DNA of 64,000 bases, taken from assembly GCA_029262415.1 (NCBI GenBank), contig JAJCZL010000038.1, positions 70,137-134,136 on the forward strand, written 5' to 3'. This document shows positions 16,859 through 24,845 of the stretch, in pieces. A model generated the notes under the pieces. It was not told the origin of the DNA and did not search any database. It saw nothing but the letters and a program-made list of their open reading frames with translations. A program made the translations under genes and the position numbers. Positions within the stretch are counted from its first letter, which is position 1, and every line of letters begins with the position of its first letter. The DNA comes from Deltaproteobacteria bacterium (GTDB taxonomy: Bacteria > Desulfobacterota > Binatia > UBA1149 > JAJCZL01).

Positions 16859-18286
16859 TTACTTGTGTTGAGTTATCACGCTGGTGCGTTCAGGCGCTCC
16901 GATTGCTGCTTCGATCGCGCCTACGGTTTCGCGCGCCAGGGCAATGCTGGTGTTCCACGCGGTAACGCGGGGGTAGGCCTGCGCGGTGGTGCACAGGAAA
17001 AGACGGCTATTTCCAACACGCGGGGCCGGTCGTTTCTCGAGGTACCCGAGCGTCCAGACCGGCTCTACATGTGGTGCACGAAATACCCGGACGTCTTCAA
17101 CGTTACTGCGCGAGAAGTTCGGATAGAGCAGCTCGAGCCCTTCGATGGCCTGGCGTTTGACGGTTTCGTCACTGCGTTTGTAAAGCTCGGTGTCGGCACC
17201 GCAGTAGTTCATCAGATACAAGAGGTGACGTCCGCCTATCCACTCGGGTGGAATCACGTGGGTGGTCTCGACAACACCTTGGAAGTCGAACCCGGAGTCG
17301 ACGACCGCGGTCCAGTAGTGGGTTTCGAGTCGCTTGCGCATGATCACCACGGCGTTTACGCAGCCTTGGTAACGTAGATCCGCTACCGGGAGTTGCCGTG
17401 CGATATCGTTGTTCGCGAGCTTCGCGAGTAGCGGCATCGGAACGGTAGAGATCACCGCTGCGTAGTCCTCGGCCCCGCGATCTGAGACGATTCCCACCTT
17501 GTTTTCACCCGGCTCGAGCGAGGATACCCGAGACTGCAGGCGAATTTCTCCGCCGCCGGCTTCGATGGCGTCGGCCAGCGTATCGGCGAGCCCCCGGTAG
17601 CCTTCACGCAGGTATCCTTTGACCTCTTGGCTGCCGTCCTTCTCGCGGTTGAGGGTGTTCCACACCCAGTACGCCGGTACTTCGTGACGAAGGTCGCCGA
17701 ACTTGGCGGTCAGCAACGGCTCCCAGATTTTTTCGAATACGTTGCGTCCAAACACCTTTGGCAGCCAATCGACGGCGCGTACCTTGTCGAGATCGAGTGC
17801 GTTGCGCTTGATCGTCGTTATGTAGAGTGCGCCGAGGCCTGTGCGGATCCGATCGTGAAACGGCAGGGCACGGAATTTCAGGAGGTCGATAGGGCCGTTG
17901 AAAGGGAACAGCGATCCCTCAACCATGAAGCCCATTCCCGTTTCCTTCCAAATCAAACGGTCGGAGATCTCCAACTCGCCGAGCAAGGCGATGAGATCAT
18001 CGTCGCTGTCGAGCGCGACGTGGTAGTAGCGGTCGAGCGTTACGCCCTGGTGCTCGAAATGCGTTCCCAGTCCTCCGAGTTGCCCGGCGGCTTCGAACAC
18101 CACCGCCCTATAGCCGGACTTCTGCAGGTAATAGGCGGAGGCCAGTCCGGCGATTCCTCCGCCTATTACTGCGACTGTCGCTTGTCCGGCGGCGTCGCTC
18201 GATCTGGCCGGCATCGCGTCTCTCGGCAGGGGCTTGTTTCGGCCACTGAGCGATGAGGTATCTTCTTCGCTTGTAGTGTTCTGCAT
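16859..18286 (-). CDS. FAD-dependent oxidoreductase, amine oxidase / protoporphyrinogen-oxidase-like
   Basis: The 475-residue protein has a Rossmann dinucleotide motif VAVIGGGIAGLASAYYLQKSG near residue 38, then VVFEAAGQLGGLGTHFEHQG, typical of the NAD(P)-binding amine-oxidase superfamily. The C-terminal part (LFLCTTAQAYPRVTAWNTSIALA) closes the FAD site. Related proteins recur in exopolysaccharide and exosortase loci, but their reaction is not established. The first 30 residues are polar and probably disordered. ATG 18286 is preferred to an in-frame TTG at 18301 that overlaps the upstream stop. A UDP-galactopyranose mutase is excluded by its different sequence. Confidence 0.82.
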   Translation of the reverse strand: MQNTTSEEDTSSLSGRNKPLPRDAMPARSSDAAGQATVAVIGGGIAGLASAYYLQKSGYRAVVFEAAGQLGGLGTHFEHQGVTLDRYYHVALDSDDDLIALLGELEISDRLIWKETGMGFMVEGSLFPFNGPIDLLKFRALPFHDRIRTGLGALYITTIKRNALDLDKVRAVDWLPKVFGRNVFEKIWEPLLTAKFGDLRHEVPAYWVWNTLNREKDGSQEVKGYLREGYRGLADTLADAIEAGGGEIRLQSRVSSLEPGENKVGIVSDRGAEDYAAVISTVPMPLLAKLANNDIARQLPVADLRYQGCVNAVVIMRKRLETHYWTAVVDSGFDFQGVVETTHVIPPEWIGGRHLLYLMNYCGADTELYKRSDETVKRQAIEGLELLYPNFSRSNVEDVRVFRAPHVEPVWTLGYLEKRPAPRVGNSRLFLCTTAQAYPRVTAWNTSIALARETVGAIEAAIGAPERTSVITQHK

Positions 18287-18297
18287 CGCCTCGGTCT

Positions 18298-20040
18298 TCA
18301 ATCTGCGTGTGCCGCGGTCTGCCGCTCCGACGCGGTCTTCAGTTCGATCCGGTGGCTATCGTTCGGCGCCAATAGTGGGAGCGGGTAGGAGTTCCCCCCG
18401 TAGCGAACTACCAGTCCTTCGATCGCGTTGCCGCCCCGGTTCGTGACTTCAATACCGCCGCCATCAATTGTTGCATAGACTTCTTCTCGTCGGTGCCACC
18501 AATCGGCGATCTGGTCCTGCGAGGTCAGCCACATGCCGGCGCGCGAGAGCGTCTTTACGACGAAATCCAGGTGCTCGCCGCGTACAAGGGCGTCTTCGTC
18601 GCCGAAGACGCCTCCGTGGACGATCGCGACGTACATACCTTGGGTCGCGCAGATGTAGTCCGCTTTGCGCTTGACTGTGTCGCGTAGGGCTCTGACGCTC
18701 TCGCCGAAGAACAGCGGCTGGATGCAATCGGGAGCCGTCACCGGAAGCTCCAAGCAGCGGCTGGCGCGGACCCTCCCGCCGCTTTCCCCGATCGGCGGAC
18801 GGTAGGGTAAGTTGAGGCGCACACCGGTTCCGAAGCTATGGGTGTTCTCGCGATCGACGTCCGGGAAAGAAGAGTCATAGCTCCAGCCGGTTCGGTCCAG
18901 CGCTTCGATGAGCTCGCGTGATCGGTCTAATCGCGGGCTGCGGTATCCCTTTGGGGCTACGCCGGTCGTCGTTTCTATGGTGTTGCGGGCACGTTCCAGT
19001 TGGGCGTCGAGCGTGTCTGCACCGGTGCGTACCGGGTCGCCCCTGTGGGTAAGACCGTGGCAGCCGATAGTATGCCCACCCACGCGCGTGCGCTCACGGT
19101 CACCCAGCCACGCTGAGGCTGACTCCGCCACGAGGTTGATGGTGGCGGGGTGTCCTGATTTGTCTATCCGATCGAGCAATCGATCGAGACCGTGGGTGTA
19201 TGCGAAACGGCACGGCTCAATATCGTGGGTGATTGACGCGGCCGAGGTGTAGGGCGCCGGCCATTTGGCCAAGCTTGGAACCTCGCCTCCGCAGACCAGG
19301 GCCGCGAGCTGCGCGACGAAGCGGCTGAGCAGCCATCCTGTTGCGTCGCAGGGGTAGACGGATGCGAGCGGACGGATTCGCGCCAAGCGTGCTTGCAGTC
19401 CGGCGTAGGCATGTTCGCGCAAGGGCTTCCTGAGCGCTTCGGGAGCCGCGTAGTAAGCGGCAAAGCCTGCCTTAGACCAAGGCGAAGGGTACGGCCGGTC
19501 GGCACCGGAGTGTGCGGTCTGCGTGACGTAGGACTCGCTGATCAGCGTTGCCAAAGCGGCGCCGGGATCGGCGAGGCACCAGATCGTCCGGCCTTTGCGT
19601 ATGACCAGCGGCGCGGCAAACACCTGCTCGCCGGCGAGCAATTGAAGCGCAGCGAGTTGTTCGCCGACGGCTCCGTCGTGCAGCGAAACCAGTGGTGCCG
19701 AGGGGACGCTCACTGAGCCGATCCCGCAACTGGATCCTACGTCACGAACGTCTTCGGGCCAGAACTGTTGTTGAAGGGGAAGCTGGAAGGACGCGTTGCT
19801 GAGCAACGCCCCGCGTACGCCGAAGCGTGTTTGCGCGAAACGGGTTCCGCCGATGAATACCACTGCGGGTCGGTCTGCGAGCGCACGGATTTCGTCTTCG
19901 TTGAGATCGACTGCCGAGACGAAAAGCGGCCCTCGGGCGTCGTCAAGCGTGGTGACCTTGCGGAAAGCGATACCCTCGCTGCGAAGCGCGGTTTCGAGGC
20001 CGAAGCCCGCGTAGGTATTGCGCGAGAAGAGTTCGATCAC
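18298..20040 (-). CDS. Large polysaccharide deacetylase-like protein with N-terminal extension
   Basis: The product has about 580 residues. An N-terminal region (about 1-240) of alternating alpha/beta type resembles a class I glutamine-amidotransferase-like fold without a recognisable Cys-His site. The NodB domain follows, with ITHDIEPCRFAY as motif 1 and GGHTIGCHGLTHRGDP as motif 2, then GYRSPRLDRS. The C-terminal ~70 residues look like a small beta domain. GTG 20040 is chosen: AGAGG lies 7 bases upstream and the protein then starts on a beta-strand. An ATG at 20124 would overlap the upstream gene by 59 bases and lacks a ribosome site. Polymer-modifying or lipid-intermediate deacetylation is inferred. 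Confidence 0.8.
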   Translation of the reverse strand: MIELFSRNTYAGFGLETALRSEGIAFRKVTTLDDARGPLFVSAVDLNEDEIRALADRPAVVFIGGTRFAQTRFGVRGALLSNASFQLPLQQQFWPEDVRDVGSSCGIGSVSVPSAPLVSLHDGAVGEQLAALQLLAGEQVFAAPLVIRKGRTIWCLADPGAALATLISESYVTQTAHSGADRPYPSPWSKAGFAAYYAAPEALRKPLREHAYAGLQARLARIRPLASVYPCDATGWLLSRFVAQLAALVCGGEVPSLAKWPAPYTSAASITHDIEPCRFAYTHGLDRLLDRIDKSGHPATINLVAESASAWLGDRERTRVGGHTIGCHGLTHRGDPVRTGADTLDAQLERARNTIETTTGVAPKGYRSPRLDRSRELIEALDRTGWSYDSSFPDVDRENTHSFGTGVRLNLPYRPPIGESGGRVRASRCLELPVTAPDCIQPLFFGESVRALRDTVKRKADYICATQGMYVAIVHGGVFGDEDALVRGEHLDFVVKTLSRAGMWLTSQDQIADWWHRREEVYATIDGGGIEVTNRGGNAIEGLVVRYGGNSYPLPLLAPNDSHRIELKTASERQTAAHAD

Positions 20041-20065
20041 AGCGGGCCTCTTCGCCGCAACCGGC

Positions 20066-20716
20066 TCAGGCGACCTCGAGAAGGCCGCCGCTCGCGAGGG
20101 GGCGATAGTTGCGGCTACAGACATTGCATTCGGATCCGGCCGCAGTGTCAGCGCCGATGTTCAGGGGGTTGCCGCAGACACAAACCCAACCGTGGACCCG
20201 CGCTGGGTTACCGTGTACGAGCGCGTGCGCGGCGACCGGCTTTGTTACCACAGACCCCATCCCGATCATTGCGTAGCGTCCAATCTCGATACCCGGGCCG
20301 ATAGTAGCGGCGGCACCGATTGTTGCGCCGCTGCGGACCACGGTTGCGAGAGTTTCTTCGTTCGGTTCAGAGGGGGCAGGCGACATGGTGCGATGATCGA
20401 ACGCGCGTGGGAACCTGTCGTTGGTAAACGTCACCCCGGCGCTCACCATGACGTTCTCCTCGATCGTGACCGCGGTACAGATGTATACGGAAGCATTGAT
20501 CTTTACACCGTCGCCGATCTCGACGCCGTACGCGATGTAGCTTTTCCCGCCGATGATGCAGTCGCGTCCGATTCTGCAGGGCGCACGGACGTGGGCGTTG
20601 TCCCAGATCGAGGTTCCGCTACCGATCTCGGCGCCCTCCTCGACTATAGCGGTGGGATGAATTCGTGCCGGGGGTCGGCTGGGGGCTTCAGGGGGCGCGG
20701 TGCGCTCGCTCTTCAC
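20066..20716 (-). CDS. Left-handed beta-helix N-acyltransferase (WbpD-like)
   Basis: The 216-residue protein is built of hexapeptide repeats (IHPTAIVEEGAEIGSGTSIWDNAHVR and onward), the fold of nucleotide-sugar N-acetyltransferases such as WbpD/WlbB. The segment VTFTNDRFPRAFD is typical of that subfamily. The C-terminus adds a zinc-ribbon-like VCVCGNPLN...CNVC pair, a feature seen in some relatives. GTG 20716 overlaps the stop of the Gfo/Idh gene as GTGA, so the two are translationally coupled. Together with the oxidoreductase and the DegT aminotransferase it fits a 3-acetamido-sugar pathway. The acyl donor is probably acetyl-CoA (family knowledge). Confidence 0.88.
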   Translation of the reverse strand: MKSERTAPPEAPSRPPARIHPTAIVEEGAEIGSGTSIWDNAHVRAPCRIGRDCIIGGKSYIAYGVEIGDGVKINASVYICTAVTIEENVMVSAGVTFTNDRFPRAFDHRTMSPAPSEPNEETLATVVRSGATIGAAATIGPGIEIGRYAMIGMGSVVTKPVAAHALVHGNPARVHGWVCVCGNPLNIGADTAAGSECNVCSRNYRPLASGGLLEVA

Positions 20717-21738
20717 GCACGCTTCCTCTCCGTACGTGCGCCTGCAGCCTTCTCGGCGAAGTCTTTGACATCGACGCGTTCCCACGAATCGGTGTCTATC
20801 GACCTGTAAGCGGCTTCGACCGCCGCGACGGTGCGCAGCGCGTCCACTGAGCTGATCCAGGGAGTCCCACCGTCGGTGACCAAATTGCCGAGTGCGCGGT
20901 ACATGTTGCGGTGCGACTCGAACTTGTTGTAGCGGTTGCCGGGCAACTCTTGCCAGTCGTCGTTTCCCTTCTTAAATCGCGCGTGTTGCCAGCCGATCGC
21001 GATGATACCTTCGGAGCCCTGCACGGTCAGATAAGAATCGCGGCCGGTAAAGTAGCTCCAGCTAAGTTCAATAGTTCCGACGACGTTGTTCGCCGCTTGA
21101 ACTTGGATCAAAGCGGAGTCTTCGACGTCCATGTCTTGAACCTTGCGCATCTCGGCTGCGCGTACACGCGAGATCGAACCAAACAAGAACGACACAATGT
21201 CGAACGCGTGACAACCGTTGTCGATCACGACTCCGCCGCCGGAGACTCCTTTGTTCGCGTTCCAACGTGAGGCCATCGTCGGTACGTTGCTGCAGAAACT
21301 GATACTGAATGACAACGGGGTGCCGATCATGCCGTCCGCGATGAGCTTGCGGGCATCGATCAAGTCGTCGACGTGGCGGAACTTGGTTGCGAGGACCAGA
21401 TGCCGCTTGGCGCTTCCCGCTGCGCGCATCATCCGGAGGGCCTCCTGCGTGGTCTTCGCGAGTGGCTTTTCGCACAGGACATGTGCGCCTGCAGACAGGC
21501 AGGCAGCGGTGAGCTCCGGGTGTACGTGGGGCGGGCTGGCGATGGTGACTACATCGAGCGACGAACTTTCGAGCATCTGCTCGGGTGTTTCGAAGGCTGC
21601 GATGCTGTTTTCAGTTGCATGCGCACGTGCTGCCGGCGACGGGTCGCTGACTGCCACGACTTGCGCCGTTGCTTCCTGATCCAGGGCTTTCAGGTGAACC
21701 GAACCAGCTCCACCCAATCCAATAATTCCAACTCTCAC
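20713..21738 (-). CDS. Gfo/Idh/MocA-family NAD(P)-dependent sugar oxidoreductase
   Basis: The 341-residue protein starts with a Rossmann motif (GIIGLGGAGSVHLKAL). It carries the family's CEKPLAKTTQEA segment with the catalytic lysine and GGGVVIDNGCHAFDIVSF with the histidine. In the WbpB/WlbA subfamily such enzymes oxidise C3 of a UDP-sugar acid before amination. The downstream acyltransferase is coupled to it. GTG 21738 is the only good start, with GGAGA about 9 bases upstream. Assignment to the diacetamido-uronate pathway rests on neighbours rather than on diagnostic residues. Confidence 0.9.
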   Translation of the reverse strand: MRVGIIGLGGAGSVHLKALDQEATAQVVAVSDPSPAARAHATENSIAAFETPEQMLESSSLDVVTIASPPHVHPELTAACLSAGAHVLCEKPLAKTTQEALRMMRAAGSAKRHLVLATKFRHVDDLIDARKLIADGMIGTPLSFSISFCSNVPTMASRWNANKGVSGGGVVIDNGCHAFDIVSFLFGSISRVRAAEMRKVQDMDVEDSALIQVQAANNVVGTIELSWSYFTGRDSYLTVQGSEGIIAIGWQHARFKKGNDDWQELPGNRYNKFESHRNMYRALGNLVTDGGTPWISSVDALRTVAAVEAAYRSIDTDSWERVDVKDFAEKAAGARTERKRA

Positions 21739-21787
21739 TGCATTTGTCTCCAGTACTTCAGGTGTATTTTTACGCGATCAGAGCCGT

Positions 21788-22534
21788 TCACCCCGTCACC
21801 GTTGCCACTGTCCTGCGTACGTAGCGCGTGCTGATCAATACCGCGGTCAACGTCAGCAGGCTCAGGTGCGCGACGATCGCGTCGCCGATTTTCAGCTTGG
21901 ATTCGCCGTAAACGCGTTTTTCCAAAGGGATCGGTACCTCGCCGACCTTCGAACCGGCAAGCATCGCGCGCAGCATCATTTCCGCGACAGCGGCGAAACC
22001 GCTCGCATGAAAGTTGAGGCCGCGGATGGTCTCGCGGCGGTAGGCACGGAACAGGCAAGTAAATGTGTAGACGTCTTGTCCGATCAGTCGTTTGTAGATC
22101 GACGAGACCATGCGGCTGAGTTGGAGACGGATTTTGCCGCCCTCGGCCTGGGCGCTGTCCGGATGCCATGCTGAAGCCGTTACAATCTCGTTTCCATCGT
22201 CGAGCTTGGCCACGAGTTCGGGCAAGCGCTCGGGGGGGTAGGTGCAGTCGCTGTCAATCGTGCAGATGACCGGCGAGTGTGCGTTCTCGAAACCGGTGCG
22301 CAGTGCAGCTCCAAGTCCAAGGTTCTCCGCGTGCCGGACCACTTTGACCCAGTCGCGGTCGCGCGTGGCTGTCAAAAGCATCGTGAATGTCTCATCGGAG
22401 CTGCCGTCGTCGACGAATAGGAACGACCAATCCGGCACCGTCTTGTGAAACTTGTCGAGACGGTCGAGAAGCGGGGTCAGTCCGGCCTCTTCGTTGTAGC
22501 ACGGGACGATGACTGTGACGGGTGAAGCTTGCAT
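21788..22534 (-). CDS. Glycosyltransferase family 2
   Basis: The 248-residue protein has the GT-A fold. VTVIVPCYNEEAGL opens the domain, FLFVDDGSSDET binds the nucleotide and CTIDSDCTYPPE holds the metal-binding region. The C-terminus has hydrophobic stretches (HLSLLTLTAVLIS), as in dolichyl-phosphate mannose synthase-like enzymes that load polyprenyl phosphate. It probably adds a sugar to the lipid-linked repeat unit. ATG 22534 has AAAGGA 5 bases upstream. It follows the initiating transferase by 9 bases. Confidence 0.9.
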   Translation of the reverse strand: MQASPVTVIVPCYNEEAGLTPLLDRLDKFHKTVPDWSFLFVDDGSSDETFTMLLTATRDRDWVKVVRHAENLGLGAALRTGFENAHSPVICTIDSDCTYPPERLPELVAKLDDGNEIVTASAWHPDSAQAEGGKIRLQLSRMVSSIYKRLIGQDVYTFTCLFRAYRRETIRGLNFHASGFAAVAEMMLRAMLAGSKVGEVPIPLEKRVYGESKLKIGDAIVAHLSLLTLTAVLISTRYVRRTVATVTG

Positions 22535-22543
22535 CGATGTCCT

Positions 22544-23971
22544 TTAGGCGGCTCCGTGACCACTGAGAACCGCAGGGATTGTCTTAAGCAAGATCTTCAT
22601 ATCGAGAGTTAGCGACCAGTGATCGATGTACTCCATGTCTGACTTAATCCACTCATCGAAGGTCGGTTCGCGGCCCTGCGACTGCCACAAACAGGTGATG
22701 CCCGGCTTGACGCTAAAGCGGCGTTTGTGCCACCGCACGTCGATACGGTCGACATCCCGAATCGGGAGTGGTCGCGGTCCCACAAGGCTCATTTCGCCCT
22801 TCAATACGTTGTATAGCTGCGGCAGTTCGTCGATGCTGGTGGTGCGCAACCAGGCGCCGAGTTTGGTGACGCGCGGGTCTTCCTTGATCTTGAAGATCGG
22901 GCCCTGCGCCTCGTTGCGATCCTCTAGATCGGCTTGAAGCGCTTCGGCGTCGGGCACCATGGTTCGGAACTTCCACGTCCGGAAGCGGCGACGGTTGTAA
23001 CCGACACGTTCCTGGCTGTAGAAGGCCGGGCCTTCGGAATCACGTTTGACCGCGATCGCGACGATCAGGAAGAACGGCGAGAGAAGCACCAACCCGACTA
23101 CGCTGGCCACGACGTCCACGGCGCGTTTGACCATCAGCTTAGGGGTCTCGGGGGGTCCGCTGAAGATGGTGATGACCGGCTTGCCACCGAGTTCGTCGAC
23201 AACGGCGCGTCCCCAGGCCAGATCGGCGACGCGTGCGAGAACCCGCACCATGATGCCCTGCTCCTCACATAGCGATATGACCGGCCAAATTAACGCTTGC
23301 GAGCTGTCGAGCGGTAACGCGACGAAGACCTCGTCGACCGGGTGAGCCTCAAACAACTCGCTCAAACGGGCGGTCAAGCGATCGCCCAGGCCGCTGTCAG
23401 GCTCGGTGAGCTTGCGCTCATCGACCTCGAGCACTTCGAGTACGCGGTAGCCGAGATCGTTGCGGCGCGCGAGACTCGAGGACATTCCGAGCGCTTTGGA
23501 TCCGTCGCCGATTACGATGACGTTGCGGATGTTGTGCCCGCGCTGCCGTAGCTGTCGGGCGACGGCACGTAGGAAGCGGCGCTCGAATGCCAACGCCGCG
23601 AAAGAGAAGGTCCCGAAAGCGGTCAAGAACGGCGACGTAACGTATTCGAAGTCGAAGGCCAGGTCTGCCGGGACGAGCGGGGCGACCGCGACCAAAACGG
23701 CGATACCGAGGTCGCGCCACTCTCTGCTGGCGGGAGAAAGCCGGTAGGAGCGGTACAATCCGAAGACCCGCAGGATGAAATGCCACGATGCGATGTAGGT
23801 AGCCACGAACAACACATTCTCGATCGTGACCCGCATCTGCAGAACAGAGAGGACCGGTTCTCTGCCGAGAGGGTCTGCGGTTATCGCCAGGGCGAGGATC
23901 ATGGCCACCGTTACGACCACGAGGTCGGCGACCGTAATGAGCGTCATGAGCGCTTTTCGTTTTGGTGTCAT
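22544..23971 (-). CDS. Polyprenyl-phosphate sugar-1-phosphate transferase (WbaP/WcaJ type)
   Basis: This is the initiating enzyme of exopolysaccharide repeat-unit synthesis. It puts a hexose- or acetamidohexose-1-phosphate on undecaprenyl phosphate at the inner membrane. It has 475 residues: several N-terminal membrane helices, a central CoA-binding-like domain ([13 protein letters not shown], about 145-270), and the C-terminal bacterial-sugar-transferase domain. The latter shows [51 protein letters not shown] and [17 protein letters not shown] 23971 is chosen because the longer frame would overlap the upstream gene. Confidence 0.93.
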   Translation of the reverse strand: MTPKRKALMTLITVADLVVVTVAMILALAITADPLGREPVLSVLQMRVTIENVLFVATYIASWHFILRVFGLYRSYRLSPASREWRDLGIAVLVAVAPLVPADLAFDFEYVTSPFLTAFGTFSFAALAFERRFLRAVARQLRQRGHNIRNVIVIGDGSKALGMSSSLARRNDLGYRVLEVLEVDERKLTEPDSGLGDRLTARLSELFEAHPVDEVFVALPLDSSQALIWPVISLCEEQGIMVRVLARVADLAWGRAVVDELGGKPVITIFSGPPETPKLMVKRAVDVVASVVGLVLLSPFFLIVAIAVKRDSEGPAFYSQERVGYNRRRFRTWKFRTMVPDAEALQADLEDRNEAQGPIFKIKEDPRVTKLGAWLRTTSIDELPQLYNVLKGEMSLVGPRPLPIRDVDRIDVRWHKRRFSVKPGITCLWQSQGREPTFDEWIKSDMEYIDHWSLTLDMKILLKTIPAVLSGHGAA

Positions 23972-23990
23972 CGGCGCTTTAGGGACCTTT

Positions 23991-24845
23991 TCAACCCGCG
24001 AGTTGTCGCATCCATGCGGGCAGTTCATCGCGGGTCCCGTTTGCGACAATCCCGAGGATATTGCAGTGCACCGAGCGCGCGCGTTCGACGGCGGCGCGTA
24101 GGTCTTCGTGGGTAGTCATGTGCGGTTCGATAACCAATATAACTCCGTCGGTTCCTCGCCCGACGAGTGCCGCATCGACGTTGTGCCCCAAGGCCGGTCC
24201 GTGAATGATCAGCAGATCGCAGGCCGATTCCGCAGCTTCGATCCAGCCCGTCAGTTCGGCCGGTAGAGTGCCGGCGTTCAGCCGGAAGCTGATGGGATCT
24301 GCCATTTTCTGGGCTTCGGGATCCAGCGATGCGCTGTTGGTGAGGAAACGCGTGTGTTCGCCGATTACGTAGCGGCCGTCGCTGAATCTCAGTCGCGCGC
24401 TGAAGGTTTGCAACTCGTGCCGGTTGGCCTCCGTCGCGAGGCCGGCGATGACGTCTTCGACTGCCTCACGGCCCGAGCAAGGGGCGACGACGATGCTGCG
24501 CAGGCCGCTGTCGACGGCGATGGCGCGAAGGTTGTCGAACGCCCGCGCGAAGGACTCCTTGCGCGCCTGGGTCTGGCCGGCCGATCGTCGGGGCGGCTCG
24601 GGCAGGACCTCCGGCTGAGATCCGCGGTCGTGGCTCTCGACTGTGGGAGACGCTGTACTAGCCCCCTCGACAGCTTGATCCGTGGCGTATGCAGGTCGGA
24701 CCTCTGTAGCAGAGCGGCGGGCGCGCGTTCTACGTTGGCTGCCGGCACTGTTATCGGGCCCAGCGACGGGTTTGGAGCCTGCGTTCAAATCGGAGTCCGG
24801 GTGCTCTTCTTCGACGCGATTCAGGATACGGAAGTATTCACTCAT
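23991..24845 (-). CDS. BY-kinase/CpsD-like protein with degenerate nucleotide-binding motifs
   Basis: Position and fold pattern match the CpsD/Wzc tyrosine autokinase that partners Wzz and export proteins. The 284-residue protein has a disordered Pro/Ser/Arg-rich region (about 20-100) and then the P-loop domain. The expected Walker A is replaced by APCSGREAVED (121-131), with no GKS/T. The expected Walker A'/B aspartate is histidine in CDLLIIHGPALG (209-220). A tyrosine-rich C-terminal tail is also missing. It may be a non-catalytic regulator of chain length. ATG 24845 overlaps the upstream ATPase stop by 8 bases, consistent with coupling. Confidence 0.75.
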   Translation of the reverse strand: MSEYFRILNRVEEEHPDSDLNAGSKPVAGPDNSAGSQRRTRARRSATEVRPAYATDQAVEGASTASPTVESHDRGSQPEVLPEPPRRSAGQTQARKESFARAFDNLRAIAVDSGLRSIVVAPCSGREAVEDVIAGLATEANRHELQTFSARLRFSDGRYVIGEHTRFLTNSASLDPEAQKMADPISFRLNAGTLPAELTGWIEAAESACDLLIIHGPALGHNVDAALVGRGTDGVILVIEPHMTTHEDLRAAVERARSVHCNILGIVANGTRDELPAWMRQLAG

